Assembly (NCBI RefSeq): GCF_000716545.1
Contig: NZ_JNWZ01000040.1
Span: forward strand, 1 to 64,000
DNA: 64,000 nucleotides
Direction: 5' to 3'
From: Kitasatospora phosalacinea
GTDB lineage: Bacteria > Actinomycetota > Actinomycetes > Streptomycetales > Streptomycetaceae
The notes below the pieces were generated by a model, which saw only the letters and a program-made list of their open reading frames with translations, was not told the DNA's origin and searched no databases. The position numbers and the translations under genes are program-made. Shown piece by piece: positions 1-8,362 of this stretch (positions within the stretch are counted from its first letter, which is position 1; every line of letters starts with the position of its first letter).

Positions 1-104
1 ACGGCATCGGCCTTGAACTCGTCTGAGTAGTCCTTCATCGCCATCGGCGGTGTTCTCGCTTCCTCCGGATCAAGCAGATCCAGTATCAGCGTGTCCACCC
101 TTCA
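1..104 (-). mobile_element. End of an IS3-family-like insertion sequence with the start of its transposase OrfA
   Basis: On the minus strand a frame starting ATG at 44 (or ATG at 38) runs off the window edge and reads MAMKDYSDEFKADA. This is the typical beginning of an IS3-family OrfA, the helix-turn-helix half of the transposase. A GGAGGAAG ribosome site precedes it. The element end is placed near 104 because the outward sequence there (TGAAGGGTGGACACG on the minus strand) resembles an IS3-type terminus; that boundary is a guess. Only 14 codons are visible, so the family call rests on little sequence. Confidence 0.55.
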
Positions 105-115
105 GGGCGAAGGCC

Positions 116-138
116 CCTGGTCAGATCATCTGACCAGG
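116..138 (-). terminator. Hairpin beside the displaced tRNA-Thr 3' end
   Basis: CCTGGTCAG and CTGACCAGG form a 9-bp stem around a 5-nt loop, which can be lengthened by pairing inside the loop. It lies 10 bp beyond the duplicated tRNA fragment, in the same relative place as the hairpin beside the intact tRNA at 17033-17065. Inference: this was the original terminator of the tRNA-Thr gene before the island inserted. Confidence 0.6.
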
Positions 139-147
139 CCCTCGACA

Positions 148-193
148 ACTGAGCCGCCTATGGGATTCGAACCCATGACCTACGCATTACGAG
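148..193. repeat. Left attachment-site repeat: duplicated 3' part of tRNA-Thr
   Basis: These 46 bases are identical to 17068-17113. They cover the 3' acceptor strand, the T arm, the variable loop and the 3' side of the anticodon arm of tRNA-Thr read on the minus strand, and the identity stops in the anticodon loop. This is the classic footprint of a tyrosine-recombinase element that integrates in a tRNA gene and restores it with its own copy of the 3' end. Confidence 0.9.
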
Positions 194-480
194 CCCGAGA
201 GTGATCATGCTGGCTGCTGTCGGCATCGATCACTTGGTGATGAACCCCCAGGTCAGAACGTTGCGCCGTGATCCACGATCCCGCCCGAACCGGCACGTGC
301 TGCCCCGTCCGCTCACGCATCGCTCACGCATCGATGTTCGGCAAGCAGACGGCCTCGCCAAGACCTCACCACGGGGCACCCCCTCTCTCCTAGGCTAGGA
401 CGAACGGCGGGGCCCATGCCCCGCCCACAGCTGCACCCGCAAGGCGCGGAGTCGGCATCGTTCTTCGGTGGGGTGAGTCA
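194..480. other. Intergenic stretch inside the left edge of the island
   Basis: No convincing gene is seen; a 65-codon plus-strand frame here has no homology I recognise and no clear ribosome site. A short repeat (GCTCACGCATC repeated near 310-333) echoes the sequence inside the right end at about 16964-16976. The region probably includes the promoter of the AIPR gene at 481, but no clear -35/-10 pair can be picked. Confidence 0.4.
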
Positions 481-2598
481 GTGGCATACCCGGTCCAGGT
501 GCGCAATCTCAGGCGACAACTCAGTGAGCGGTTTCGACCGTTGATCGACATGTCGGACTGGGGAGGTCGACCCGACGAGGAACAATCGTTCCTGAGCCGA
601 GCGGTGGCCGCGCTAGCCGTAAAGCTAGAGACTTCATCATCGGATGAAGAAGCCGCTCGGTCCGTGATCGATTGCGAGACTGATCGCGGCATCGATGCGG
701 TTGCCATTGAGCAACGGGGGGAGCGGCACCATGTGACCTTGGTACAAGCGAAATGGAGCGAAAAGGGAGAAGCCGGGTTCGGTGAAGCAGACGTTTCTGC
801 CGTCATTCGAGGCCTCGACTATCTTCTAGAGCTAGAGTTTCATCGCTTCGGTAGCAAAATCGACCGACATGCAGCGGCTATCGAGTCCGCCTTGAATAGC
901 CCCTCCCCAAAAGTAACGCTGGTGCTAGCCCTGGTTACTGGCACCGATCTTCACCCCAACACCCGAGCGCTTCTCGAAGAAGAAATCGGGAAGCACAACC
1001 TGGATGACGATCTCGTGGACTACAAGATCGTAAATCTCCGCGACCTGCATCGCGAGATCCTTGGCGAACATGCCGAGCGGAAGGTTGATCTCGATATCCA
1101 GGTCCACGGCGTGGGGCGGGTCACAGATCCATTTCTCGCTTACTACGGCACCGTCTCAACTGAGGAGGTTTCCTCGTGGTATGGCCAGCACGGACGCCAC
1201 CTTACCGCCCGGAATATTCGCGATGCCCTCGATATTAGCGATGTCAATGACAAGATCCGGACCACCCTGATCAAAGAACCGGAACACTTTTGGTATCTGA
1301 GCAACGGAATCACCCTGATTTGCGACAAGATCCGCAAGCACGGAAAGGGCTCCCCAACGGTTGGCGGGAGCGCCGGATTCCGTCTGGAGGGCGCAAGCGT
1401 AATCAATGGCGCACAGACGGTAAGCGCTGTCTATCGAGCGGTACAGCAGAAGCCAGGCAAGGCGGCTAGTGGTCGTGTACTGGTGCGGATCATATCCCTG
1501 GAAGATTCCCCCGAGGGATTCGGCGACCGAATCACTGTGGCAGCGAATACGCAAAACCCAACCGAAGAGCGCGACTTCCGCTCCCGTATGCCTGATCAGT
1601 TCGACCTGCGACATGAATTCGCTCTGTCACTTGGGCTTAGCTATGTGATCAAGCGCGGAGAGCCCGAACCGCCACCCGCGGACGGTTGCACGATGACAGA
1701 GGCTGCCCTTGCTTTGGCAGCTACACACCCCTCCCCAGAATTCGCGGCAAGAGCCAAGCGCGACGCCTCTACGCTCTGGGAGAATCGCTTCTACCGACCA
1801 CTCTTCGGCAGCAGGCCAACTGCACACCGTGTGTGGCGATGTGTCCAACTCCTCCGATCAGTTCGACAAGCTCTCGCCGAGGAGCAGGAGAATCTGATAG
1901 GCCGCCTTGCTGGCGCTGCCGCTCATGGCGACCTTCTGCTTACTCATGTGCTCTTCCAAACGATGGATACGCAGGACATCGACTCTGAGAGCGCCGAGGC
2001 AAGGGAGGCTTGGAATTCTCGTCTCGCCGAGGTCAAGGAGCGAGTTAGGAAGGCACTGCCCTGGATGGTAGTTGTCATCGACGGTGCTTACGGCCGCAAC
2101 AGCCAGCTGAGCACAACTGTACGCACTGTTGAACGCGCCGAGCTGGTAGCCAGGGGGCTATACCAGCGAGTCCTCAGACAAGAAGAGCCACCGAGCGACT
2201 CTGAGTCGAGGGTTGATCAGGAGTCAGTCGGTGCGGCCGGCCAGCTGACCCGCGCAGTATGGGCGATTGTCGACGCTGGCGCAATTCAAGATGGAACCGT
2301 TCTAGAGTTCCGTCCGGTCACCGCCCCCGAGCGCAGGCAGATGCCTCAGTGGATCGAAGAGCAGCCGTTGCGGGCCAAGGCTGTTTGGCAGAACAACAAG
2401 AGCAGGCCCCTAATCTGGAGCGCTGATGGCATGGCGTACGCGCCGTCAACACTCGTACGCTCAATGCGAAGAGAAGCGATGGGAAACGACCAGCAAGTAC
2501 AAGGTACTCGGTACTGGTACATCGCTGGCAAGGGATCGCTCGTCGATATTGCCCGGGAAGTTAGAGAGGACCTAGGGTCAATCTCGCAGGAAGGTTGA
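481..2598 (+). CDS. AIPR-family (abortive infection phage resistance) protein
   Basis: This 705-residue protein has the AIPR layout. Residues about 60-100 contain GIDAV followed by VTLVQAKW, which fits a restriction-endonuclease-like fold with Q-A-K in place of the usual E-x-K. Residues about 275-330 contain the family hallmark WYLSNGITLIC and then GASVINGAQT. AIPR proteins are linked to phage defence in several bacteria, but their biochemistry is poorly defined. The chosen start is GTG at 481, with a purine-rich GGTGGGG stretch upstream. Its base composition is clearly less GC-rich than the chromosome to the right, as expected of transferred DNA. It converges on a restriction-modification pair, which supports a defence role. 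Family call firm, activity inferred. Confidence 0.85.
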   Translation: MAYPVQVRNLRRQLSERFRPLIDMSDWGGRPDEEQSFLSRAVAALAVKLETSSSDEEAARSVIDCETDRGIDAVAIEQRGERHHVTLVQAKWSEKGEAGFGEADVSAVIRGLDYLLELEFHRFGSKIDRHAAAIESALNSPSPKVTLVLALVTGTDLHPNTRALLEEEIGKHNLDDDLVDYKIVNLRDLHREILGEHAERKVDLDIQVHGVGRVTDPFLAYYGTVSTEEVSSWYGQHGRHLTARNIRDALDISDVNDKIRTTLIKEPEHFWYLSNGITLICDKIRKHGKGSPTVGGSAGFRLEGASVINGAQTVSAVYRAVQQKPGKAASGRVLVRIISLEDSPEGFGDRITVAANTQNPTEERDFRSRMPDQFDLRHEFALSLGLSYVIKRGEPEPPPADGCTMTEAALALAATHPSPEFAARAKRDASTLWENRFYRPLFGSRPTAHRVWRCVQLLRSVRQALAEEQENLIGRLAGAAAHGDLLLTHVLFQTMDTQDIDSESAEAREAWNSRLAEVKERVRKALPWMVVVIDGAYGRNSQLSTTVRTVERAELVARGLYQRVLRQEEPPSDSESRVDQESVGAAGQLTRAVWAIVDAGAIQDGTVLEFRPVTAPERRQMPQWIEEQPLRAKAVWQNNKSRPLIWSADGMAYAPSTLVRSMRREAMGNDQQVQGTRYWYIAGKGSLVDIAREVREDLGSISQEG

Positions 2599-2712
2599 TC
2601 CGCCTCAAAATTCGAACCATTCTGGCTGTCAGCATCGCAATTTCACCCTGAACAGCGATCCCAACGGCCGCCATTAATTTTCATTGCCCAGCTTTAAATG
2701 ATTCACTCCATT

Positions 2713-2752
2713 CCGACCTGGAGGCCAGCTTTTCGACTGGCCTCCAAGTCGG
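2713..2752. terminator. Bidirectional hairpin between AIPR and the specificity subunit
   Basis: CCGAC, one mismatch, then TGGAGGCCAG pairs with CTGGCCTCCA, one mismatch, GTCGG, making a 16-bp stem around an 8-nt loop. It lies in the 220-bp AT-richer gap between two convergent genes, so it can stop transcription from both sides. No strong U tract follows. Confidence 0.7.
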
Positions 2753-2818
2753 ATCTCAATCACAGATACTGCCTAGTAATTCAAGCACTCGAGATTCCCG
2801 CAAGTCTCTGCTGAATAA

Positions 2819-4174
2819 TCAGATGGCTTGAGTCAAAGCGACTATCTCCGATTCAAGCAAATTAATTGCACGACTTTCCGCCTTGCTTGCCTCCGCAAAG
2901 TCTTCCCAGCATTCGCTAGCGGAGCCACCAAACAGGTCGTCTACCGGGGGGAGAATAACTTCTCCGAGATCTGATGGATTCACCGCATCCACGACGGAGC
3001 CAGCGGAGCATGCCTTTACTTGCATCTGAATCTGAGGAGCAGCGAATGCAAGGTAAAGCCAACCAGAATTAATTCCAGGATTCGGCTGGACTCGCATCAC
3101 ATGGTTGTTCGCAAGCCAGCCAGATCTGTCCGATGCAATGAGGGCCGGCTGGGCGATCCGTTCTTCAGCACGCCCCTCCGCGCCGAATGCAATCATCCCC
3201 TCCGCCAATTCATAGCCAGAGAACTCGAACGACCGGCCAGCGATGTACCTGAGGTTGACTGGCAGCGATTGGAGTAGCTGGCGACCGGAAACGATCGGTC
3301 GTCCATGCTCGGCCTCAACATAGTATCGCCGGTACCGACCTGGGATGAATGACTCTGCAACGTCCCTGACGCGAACCCCGCCGATCTCCTTGAGTGCGGC
3401 TCGGATTTCGGCTACAGCCGGATCATGAAATGCGGCGTCGAGGCGTCCGTTCAGCCCTCCGGCCTTGAGCGTCCACCCCTCGGAGCGCTGCTTTCCGATC
3501 GCTGGATCTGGCAGTTTTGCCGAAAAGTCTTGCATGAGCCGGTCGAGCCGGATCCGTGCGCGCTCGCGCAGCTCAGTCGCGTACCGCATGAGATCGGATA
3601 CCTCACGCTGCACCGACCGTACGAATGGAATCGAGATCCCTGCTACTTGGTCCACGGTGATGTGGTCAATGACCGACCCGCTCAGGTCACCTCGGAGCAA
3701 GTGCTGGCCGGTAGGGGTCCGCAGGAAAGCGAGCGTGTAGAAGCGATCGATCTGGTCGTCGATCGACACGCGAATCATGTCATGGGAAAGGGCAAACTTG
3801 GCGAGGTGAGCATCGGCGATAGCCAGCGGGCCAAGGTTCCGCCCGGAGCAACTCTGTAGTAGATCTCCTGCTCTGATCAGATAATTATCGAGATTTTCCG
3901 TGCGGCCGCGCGATAGTCTGTCCGCCTCGAACGGGAGGTAATCAAACACATCGTAGGGGCGCAGGTAGGAGACAAATTCTTCGCCGTCCGCAGCATAGGT
4001 CCGCTTGAATCGCCCTGGTGCGCGAACGTTGGCGTAATCACCCAGCGTCTTCAGCTCGACATCGGCAAGACCCGCAAGAGCGCCTCGGATCATCACGGCC
4101 GGCGCCGTGTGGTACCTGGCATCCAGCCTGCTGCTGTTGAGCAGTTCTCCAGCTCTGGTCGAAGTGACGATCAT
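2819..4174 (-). CDS. Restriction-modification DNA specificity subunit (HsdS-like)
   Basis: The 451-residue protein has two target-recognition halves. The first ends with the characteristic GDLLQSCSGRNLG stretch (about residues 110-122) and then a conserved region with SGSVIDHITVDQVAGI, typical of methylase_S domains; a second, more divergent copy occupies about 225-430. Such subunits recognise the bipartite DNA target and guide the methyltransferase or nuclease partner. The ATG start at 4174 overlaps the stop of the upstream gene by 4 bases (ATGA), indicating coupled translation and a matched pair. The length agrees with a two-domain HsdS. No separate HsdR helicase gene is present nearby. Confidence 0.85.
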   Translation of the reverse strand: MIVTSTRAGELLNSSRLDARYHTAPAVMIRGALAGLADVELKTLGDYANVRAPGRFKRTYAADGEEFVSYLRPYDVFDYLPFEADRLSRGRTENLDNYLIRAGDLLQSCSGRNLGPLAIADAHLAKFALSHDMIRVSIDDQIDRFYTLAFLRTPTGQHLLRGDLSGSVIDHITVDQVAGISIPFVRSVQREVSDLMRYATELRERARIRLDRLMQDFSAKLPDPAIGKQRSEGWTLKAGGLNGRLDAAFHDPAVAEIRAALKEIGGVRVRDVAESFIPGRYRRYYVEAEHGRPIVSGRQLLQSLPVNLRYIAGRSFEFSGYELAEGMIAFGAEGRAEERIAQPALIASDRSGWLANNHVMRVQPNPGINSGWLYLAFAAPQIQMQVKACSAGSVVDAVNPSDLGEVILPPVDDLFGGSASECWEDFAEASKAESRAINLLESEIVALTQAI

Positions 4175-6171
4175 CGCTGCTCACTCAGCCAACGGAGGTA
4201 GGCGGTAGCGACCTCGGGCAACTCGTCATCGACCTGGCGCTCAGTCACCTTGATGTCGCGCAGAATCTCCGCACCAGTCGCCTGGTCAATCTCGACCACC
4301 GTCTCGGTGCGGCTGACCAATGCGTCCTGCCCGTCAGCCGTGCGTCGGTAGATTACGTTGCCTCGCTTGTCATGACCGACCTTGTCTGCGACGGCCATGA
4401 ACAGCGGGTAGTCGAGACCGGTCGCTTCTGCTTCAGCGACCTCGTCCGCGCTCAGCCTGCGCATAAGGACCATCGACGTCTGGGTGTCGTTCTTGGGCTG
4501 GAACAGATCTCGGTGCATGTCAATCACTGCGAGGATCTGTGCGTGCCGCAGAAGCCAGTGGCGGACGTACGTCAGGCCGGGGTTATTAAGGATGCCGTTG
4601 GGGATGACCATCGCCATTCGGCCAGTTCCCGGCTTGAGGAGCTGGAGGGCTCGCTCGATGAACAGGATCTCCGGCGGCTGCGACTTCTGGAGCACTGCAT
4701 TCCCAGAGCGGTCCCGCCGGATCGCCCAGTTGCCATCCCCATCCTGGTCCCACACTGCGGCGAGATCGTACTGCGCCAGAGTGTCCGCATCATCAACAGG
4801 GAGCTTGGTCCCGAACGGCGGGTTGGAGACGATAACATCGATGGACCCGAGCGGAATAGCCTGGCGGAGTTCAGGTCGCCATTTGTGCGGATTCTCCAGT
4901 GTATTCGCCTGCCACAGTCCGCCAGAGCCGTCATTATTCATGACCATGTTCATCTTCGCAGCCCGCACGAGTGCCGGATTAAGATCGATCCCAAACAGGC
5001 ACTGCGAGAGGTATTCCTGACGGCGGCGGAACAACTCTTCCCGTTCGACATCGGTTCCATTGGAAGGGTCGAACCATTCCGCACGTTCGGCGCGCTCAAT
5101 GTGCTCGAGGGCGTGGTTCATCGCGGTGATAAGAAATCCGCCGGTCCCGCACGAAGGGTCGAGAACCCTGTCGCCAGGCTGCGGATTGATCATTGCTACA
5201 GCCATGCGACAGGCATTCCGAGGCGTGAAAAACTCGCCACGGTCTCCGCGAAGGTTTGAGCCTACGATCTCCTCGTATGCGACGCCCTTGACATCAACTG
5301 GCGAGGCGAGGAGCGAATAGCCCTGCAGCTCTGTTACGACGTACGCGACAACGGATGGGCTGAGGTCGATGTCAAGGTCTCTAGCTTCGAAGATCGTCGG
5401 ATACTTCTTGACGACCTTCTGGGTGAAGAGGTTCTGAATTCTTTTCTTCGCCGCTGTTGCGACGGATGCATTCTCCCGCTCGCTTGGCGTCGCATAGAAG
5501 TTGAGAGCCTGGGACCGCTCATCCTCGATCTTTGTGAAGATTAGCTTGAGCAGCTCCCAGAAAGCGTCGGTCTTCTGCTTTCCCTCATGGGCCGCAATGT
5601 AGTTGTGGCATCGCCGAAAAGCGAACAAGAGGTTATCGGCAGTTGCAACCTTCAGGTTGCGCCGCTTGGGTCGCTGAGCGTCTTCCTCGGTTTGCCCAAA
5701 AGCAGGGATATCGATGATCTCATCGAAGGTCCAGCCACCCTTGCCGTTCGAACGCTTGGCGTAGCAAAATCGGTCGTCGCCGTTCGTCCACATCCCGTAT
5801 TTTACATTGAGACAAGAGGCCATGTAAGACTGAAGCTGACCAATGCCTTCAGTCTTATGGGTGGGCTTGACGTCTGCCTTCTTGGTCTCAACTACCAGGA
5901 AGGCGTTGGCCTGAGTGTGCTCCGATCCAGGCTCGAAGACCACGATGTCCACGCGCTTCCGCGCAGAACCTACCTTTATGGCGAACTCGGGTTCGCAGTC
6001 CTTCGCCGGATACTTGTACTGCCTGACGAGAGCTTTCTCGATGTTCTGCCGGACATACTCCTCAGGTGTGTCCCCAACCAACTTTCCGGTGAGGAAGTCC
6101 GTCACCTTCCCCTCCGGGACCGACCCGATGGGGACGACCGTTGGGCTAGTTGGAAGGGCAGGCGCAGGCAT
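4171..6171 (-). CDS. Nuclease-N6-adenine DNA methyltransferase fusion (BcgI A-like / HsdM-like)
   Basis: This 666-residue protein seems to join two activities. Residues about 35-105 resemble the HsdR N-terminal nuclease fold: RVDIVVF supplies Asp75 and VVETKK supplies Glu95-x-Lys97 of a PD-(D/E)xK site. From about 295 it is an N6-adenine methylase, with GEFFTPR at 312-318, the SAM-binding DPSCGTGG at 338-345 and the catalytic NPPF at 450-453. Separate nuclease/methylase and specificity polypeptides with no translocase are the layout of type IIB enzymes such as BcgI. It could also be a type I modification pair with an inert N-terminal domain. An AAGGA ribosome site precedes the ATG at 6171. 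Codon use is less GC-biased than in the chromosome. Confidence 0.82.
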   Translation of the reverse strand: MPAPALPTSPTVVPIGSVPEGKVTDFLTGKLVGDTPEEYVRQNIEKALVRQYKYPAKDCEPEFAIKVGSARKRVDIVVFEPGSEHTQANAFLVVETKKADVKPTHKTEGIGQLQSYMASCLNVKYGMWTNGDDRFCYAKRSNGKGGWTFDEIIDIPAFGQTEEDAQRPKRRNLKVATADNLLFAFRRCHNYIAAHEGKQKTDAFWELLKLIFTKIEDERSQALNFYATPSERENASVATAAKKRIQNLFTQKVVKKYPTIFEARDLDIDLSPSVVAYVVTELQGYSLLASPVDVKGVAYEEIVGSNLRGDRGEFFTPRNACRMAVAMINPQPGDRVLDPSCGTGGFLITAMNHALEHIERAERAEWFDPSNGTDVEREELFRRRQEYLSQCLFGIDLNPALVRAAKMNMVMNNDGSGGLWQANTLENPHKWRPELRQAIPLGSIDVIVSNPPFGTKLPVDDADTLAQYDLAAVWDQDGDGNWAIRRDRSGNAVLQKSQPPEILFIERALQLLKPGTGRMAMVIPNGILNNPGLTYVRHWLLRHAQILAVIDMHRDLFQPKNDTQTSMVLMRRLSADEVAEAEATGLDYPLFMAVADKVGHDKRGNVIYRRTADGQDALVSRTETVVEIDQATGAEILRDIKVTERQVDDELPEVATAYLRWLSEQR

Positions 6172-6406
6172 GCAGTGTCCTTGAGGGGTGAGATGTCATC
6201 CGTCCGGGGCAGCCTATGCGATCCTGCGGCCGGAGGTGGTGATGCTCGGGTGTTACCCAGGCTGAGACGTATGTCAGCGCCTCCGCGTCGCCTCTAGCTG
6301 CAGCGCCATCCCTGCCCACGACACGGAGCAAGCATCGGTCGAGCGCACCAGGAAAACGTTCAGCCGCCACACCGGACGTGAGTAATCTCTCCATACAAGC
6401 GTTCAG

Positions 6407-7669
6407 TCAGGTGATCAGCGGAGAGGACCTGTCGGATCCAGACCCACCTGCGTGGCCAGGCTCCACAAGATCCGCTTTGGCCCCGGGCCTTCCGAACCTG
6501 CTCAGACCCACCGCTCTTGCAGTCCGATCAGTACCCGCCCGATCAGCAGCGGATCGGTAGCCGCAACGGGCAGCCATCACGTTGGCCAGCGTCTGCTTGT
6601 TCGTGATCCATTCCGTGTCGCCGGCGGAGACCGAACGCTGAACAGCTTCGAAGACGGCTTCGTCGGCCGCAACGGGCTTGGCCAGGTGTGCCCGCATGTA
6701 TTGCTTGAAGAGCGCGGAGAGCTGATCCGGCCGGGTGCCGGACTTGGACCTCAGGGAGAAGATCGGGAGGTACCACCCTTCGAAGCCGTCCTTGATCTCT
6801 TGGGTGGCTCGGTACGCCTCGTGCAACGGCTGCAGGCTTGCCGTGTGGTCGTAGGGAAGGTGGCCGTGTAGGGCGTACTGAAGCCGGGTGCCGTCGTGTT
6901 GGCGGAAGTGCTGGCCATGGGCGGCGATGTGGTTGGCCGCGTTCTCGGTGATAGTCATGACGGCCGTGTCCGCTTCGCGCCGCCGGGCTGCGGCAAGGAC
7001 GGTGGCGTGGATGCCGACGCGCGGGTCGAGGATAAGGCCGTTGAGGCCGAGAGGTGAGAGGTCGATGCCGTGGTCGCGGGTTCGGGAGAGGATCAGGCGC
7101 TGGGCGACGTTGCCGGCGGTGTGCTGGAGGTGCTTGGGTTGCTGGCGGTGGCTGGCGTGGATGTCTGAGCGGTCAAGGACGGGGCGGTCCTTCGCGAGTT
7201 CGGCGACGAGGTAGAGACCCGTGCGGTCCTCGATGTCGGTGCTGGCACAGGCGTTGCAGGGGTGGCCGCCGGTGCCGGTCATGTGACCGCAGGCCCCGCA
7301 GGTGGGGACTGTCTCGCGGCTGATGGTGAGGGTGCCGGCACGGAGGTTGTTCTCGATCATCTCCAGCGCGAGGTCGGCGACCTCGGTGTCGGTGTCGGTC
7401 ATGATGCCTCCCGCTGGGGACTGTCCGGGCGGGTACTTACCGGCTATCAGATCGGCCTCGAAGCGCTGGCGGGGGATCTTCGGGCCGTCGGCCTCGCGGT
7501 GACGGAGATCTCCGGCGAGGGTGACGGTGTTCCACAGGTGCGGTGCGGGCGGTAAGCCGAGGATGGCATTGAGGGCGGCGGCAAGGCGGATGCCGACGGC
7601 CTTGCCTGGGCGGGTGGCGAAGGTGAAGGGTCCGTTCTGGACGGGCCCGTTGAGGAACAGGTGTCGCAC
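6407..7669 (-). CDS. Zn-ribbon protein of unknown function, last gene of the accessory cassette
   Basis: I do not firmly recognise this 420-residue protein. It has a four-cysteine ribbon near residues 128-145 (CGACGH ... CNAC) and a conserved-looking start, MRHLFLNGPVQNGPF. The overall pattern faintly recalls class I aminoacyl-tRNA-synthetase-like proteins with a zinc knuckle, but I see no clear HIGH or KMSKS motif, so that is only a suggestion. The GTG start at 7669 is chosen because AGGAG lies just upstream and the preceding gene stops 8 bases earlier. That spacing places it in one operon with the histidine phosphatase. The last 40 residues are low-complexity and may be degenerate. Confidence 0.6.
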   Translation of the reverse strand: MRHLFLNGPVQNGPFTFATRPGKAVGIRLAAALNAILGLPPAPHLWNTVTLAGDLRHREADGPKIPRQRFEADLIAGKYPPGQSPAGGIMTDTDTEVADLALEMIENNLRAGTLTISRETVPTCGACGHMTGTGGHPCNACASTDIEDRTGLYLVAELAKDRPVLDRSDIHASHRQQPKHLQHTAGNVAQRLILSRTRDHGIDLSPLGLNGLILDPRVGIHATVLAAARRREADTAVMTITENAANHIAAHGQHFRQHDGTRLQYALHGHLPYDHTASLQPLHEAYRATQEIKDGFEGWYLPIFSLRSKSGTRPDQLSALFKQYMRAHLAKPVAADEAVFEAVQRSVSAGDTEWITNKQTLANVMAARCGYRSAADRAGTDRTARAVGLSRFGRPGAKADLVEPGHAGGSGSDRSSPLIT

Positions 7670-7677
7670 GAGCTCTC

Positions 7678-8352
7678 CTAGATCGGCGGGGTGGTGGTTC
7701 CCGTCCGGGTAAACCGGCCGTCGTGCAGCTCGTAATGGAGGATCGCGGCGTTGGGCATCTTGCCCTTCTGCTCCTCGGCGAGGATCTCGGGCAGGGTGCG
7801 GATCTCGAGCAGGGATCGGAGCGCCACCGCGGCGGTCTGGTGGGTGAAGGCGACGACGGTGCGGGCTCCCTGGATCTCGGCCTGGACAAGGGCTGCGAAC
7901 TCGGCGCCTCGGTTGAGCACACCCTCGGCGAGCGACTCGCCGCCGCCCGGTGCGGTCCAGATGTGCTTCCGCAGGCGGCGGTCCTCGGCGAGTGCGGGGT
8001 AGCTGTTGTACAGCTCGCGCTTGGTCATGTAGGTGGCGTCGCCGTAGTGCTGCTCGTCCAGGAGCGCGGTCTGCTGGGGCCAGCCGTCGGGGAGGGCGGG
8101 CAAGGCGATCGCCGCGGTGTCGATCGCCCTGCGGTAGGTCGAGGTGTAGACGCGCGGCTCGGGGCCCACGAGCTGTAGGAGGACCTCGGCGAGCCACTGG
8201 GCCTGCCGGAAGCCTCGCGGGGTCAGGCCGACGATGGTGCGGGAGATGGCGTGCGCGGCGGTTCCGCTGTAGGGGCGGGGGTCCTGGTAGAAGCCGTTGT
8301 ACTTGTCGACGTTCTCGACGGACTCGGCGTGTCGGATGACGAGCAGGGGCAA
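7678..8352 (-). CDS. Histidine phosphatase family protein (phosphoglycerate mutase-like)
   Basis: The 224-residue protein opens with LVIRHAES, the RHG motif whose His carries the phosphate. It continues with YTSTYRRAIDTA and AFTHQTAAVALRS, which supply the second conserved Arg and His. Such enzymes remove phosphate from sugars, nucleotides or small metabolites in the cytosol. The start is TTG at 8352, preceded by GGAG; no ATG or GTG fits between the upstream stop and the RHG motif. It sits 10 bases after the nucleotidyltransferase gene and 8 before the Zn-ribbon gene, so all three are probably cotranscribed. Substrate unknown. Confidence 0.8.
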   Translation of the reverse strand: MPLLVIRHAESVENVDKYNGFYQDPRPYSGTAAHAISRTIVGLTPRGFRQAQWLAEVLLQLVGPEPRVYTSTYRRAIDTAAIALPALPDGWPQQTALLDEQHYGDATYMTKRELYNSYPALAEDRRLRKHIWTAPGGGESLAEGVLNRGAEFAALVQAEIQGARTVVAFTHQTAAVALRSLLEIRTLPEILAEEQKGKMPNAAILHYELHDGRFTRTGTTTPPI

Positions 8353-8362
8353 GACGAGGCTC

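Noticed and set aside
201..398. A 65-codon frame at the left edge of the island
   Set aside because: Starts within the attachment region, no ribosome site and no recognisable similarity.
4372..5259. A 295-codon frame opposite the nuclease-methylase gene
   Set aside because: Although composition here is less GC-rich, it is wholly antisense to well-conserved methylase motifs and resembles nothing.
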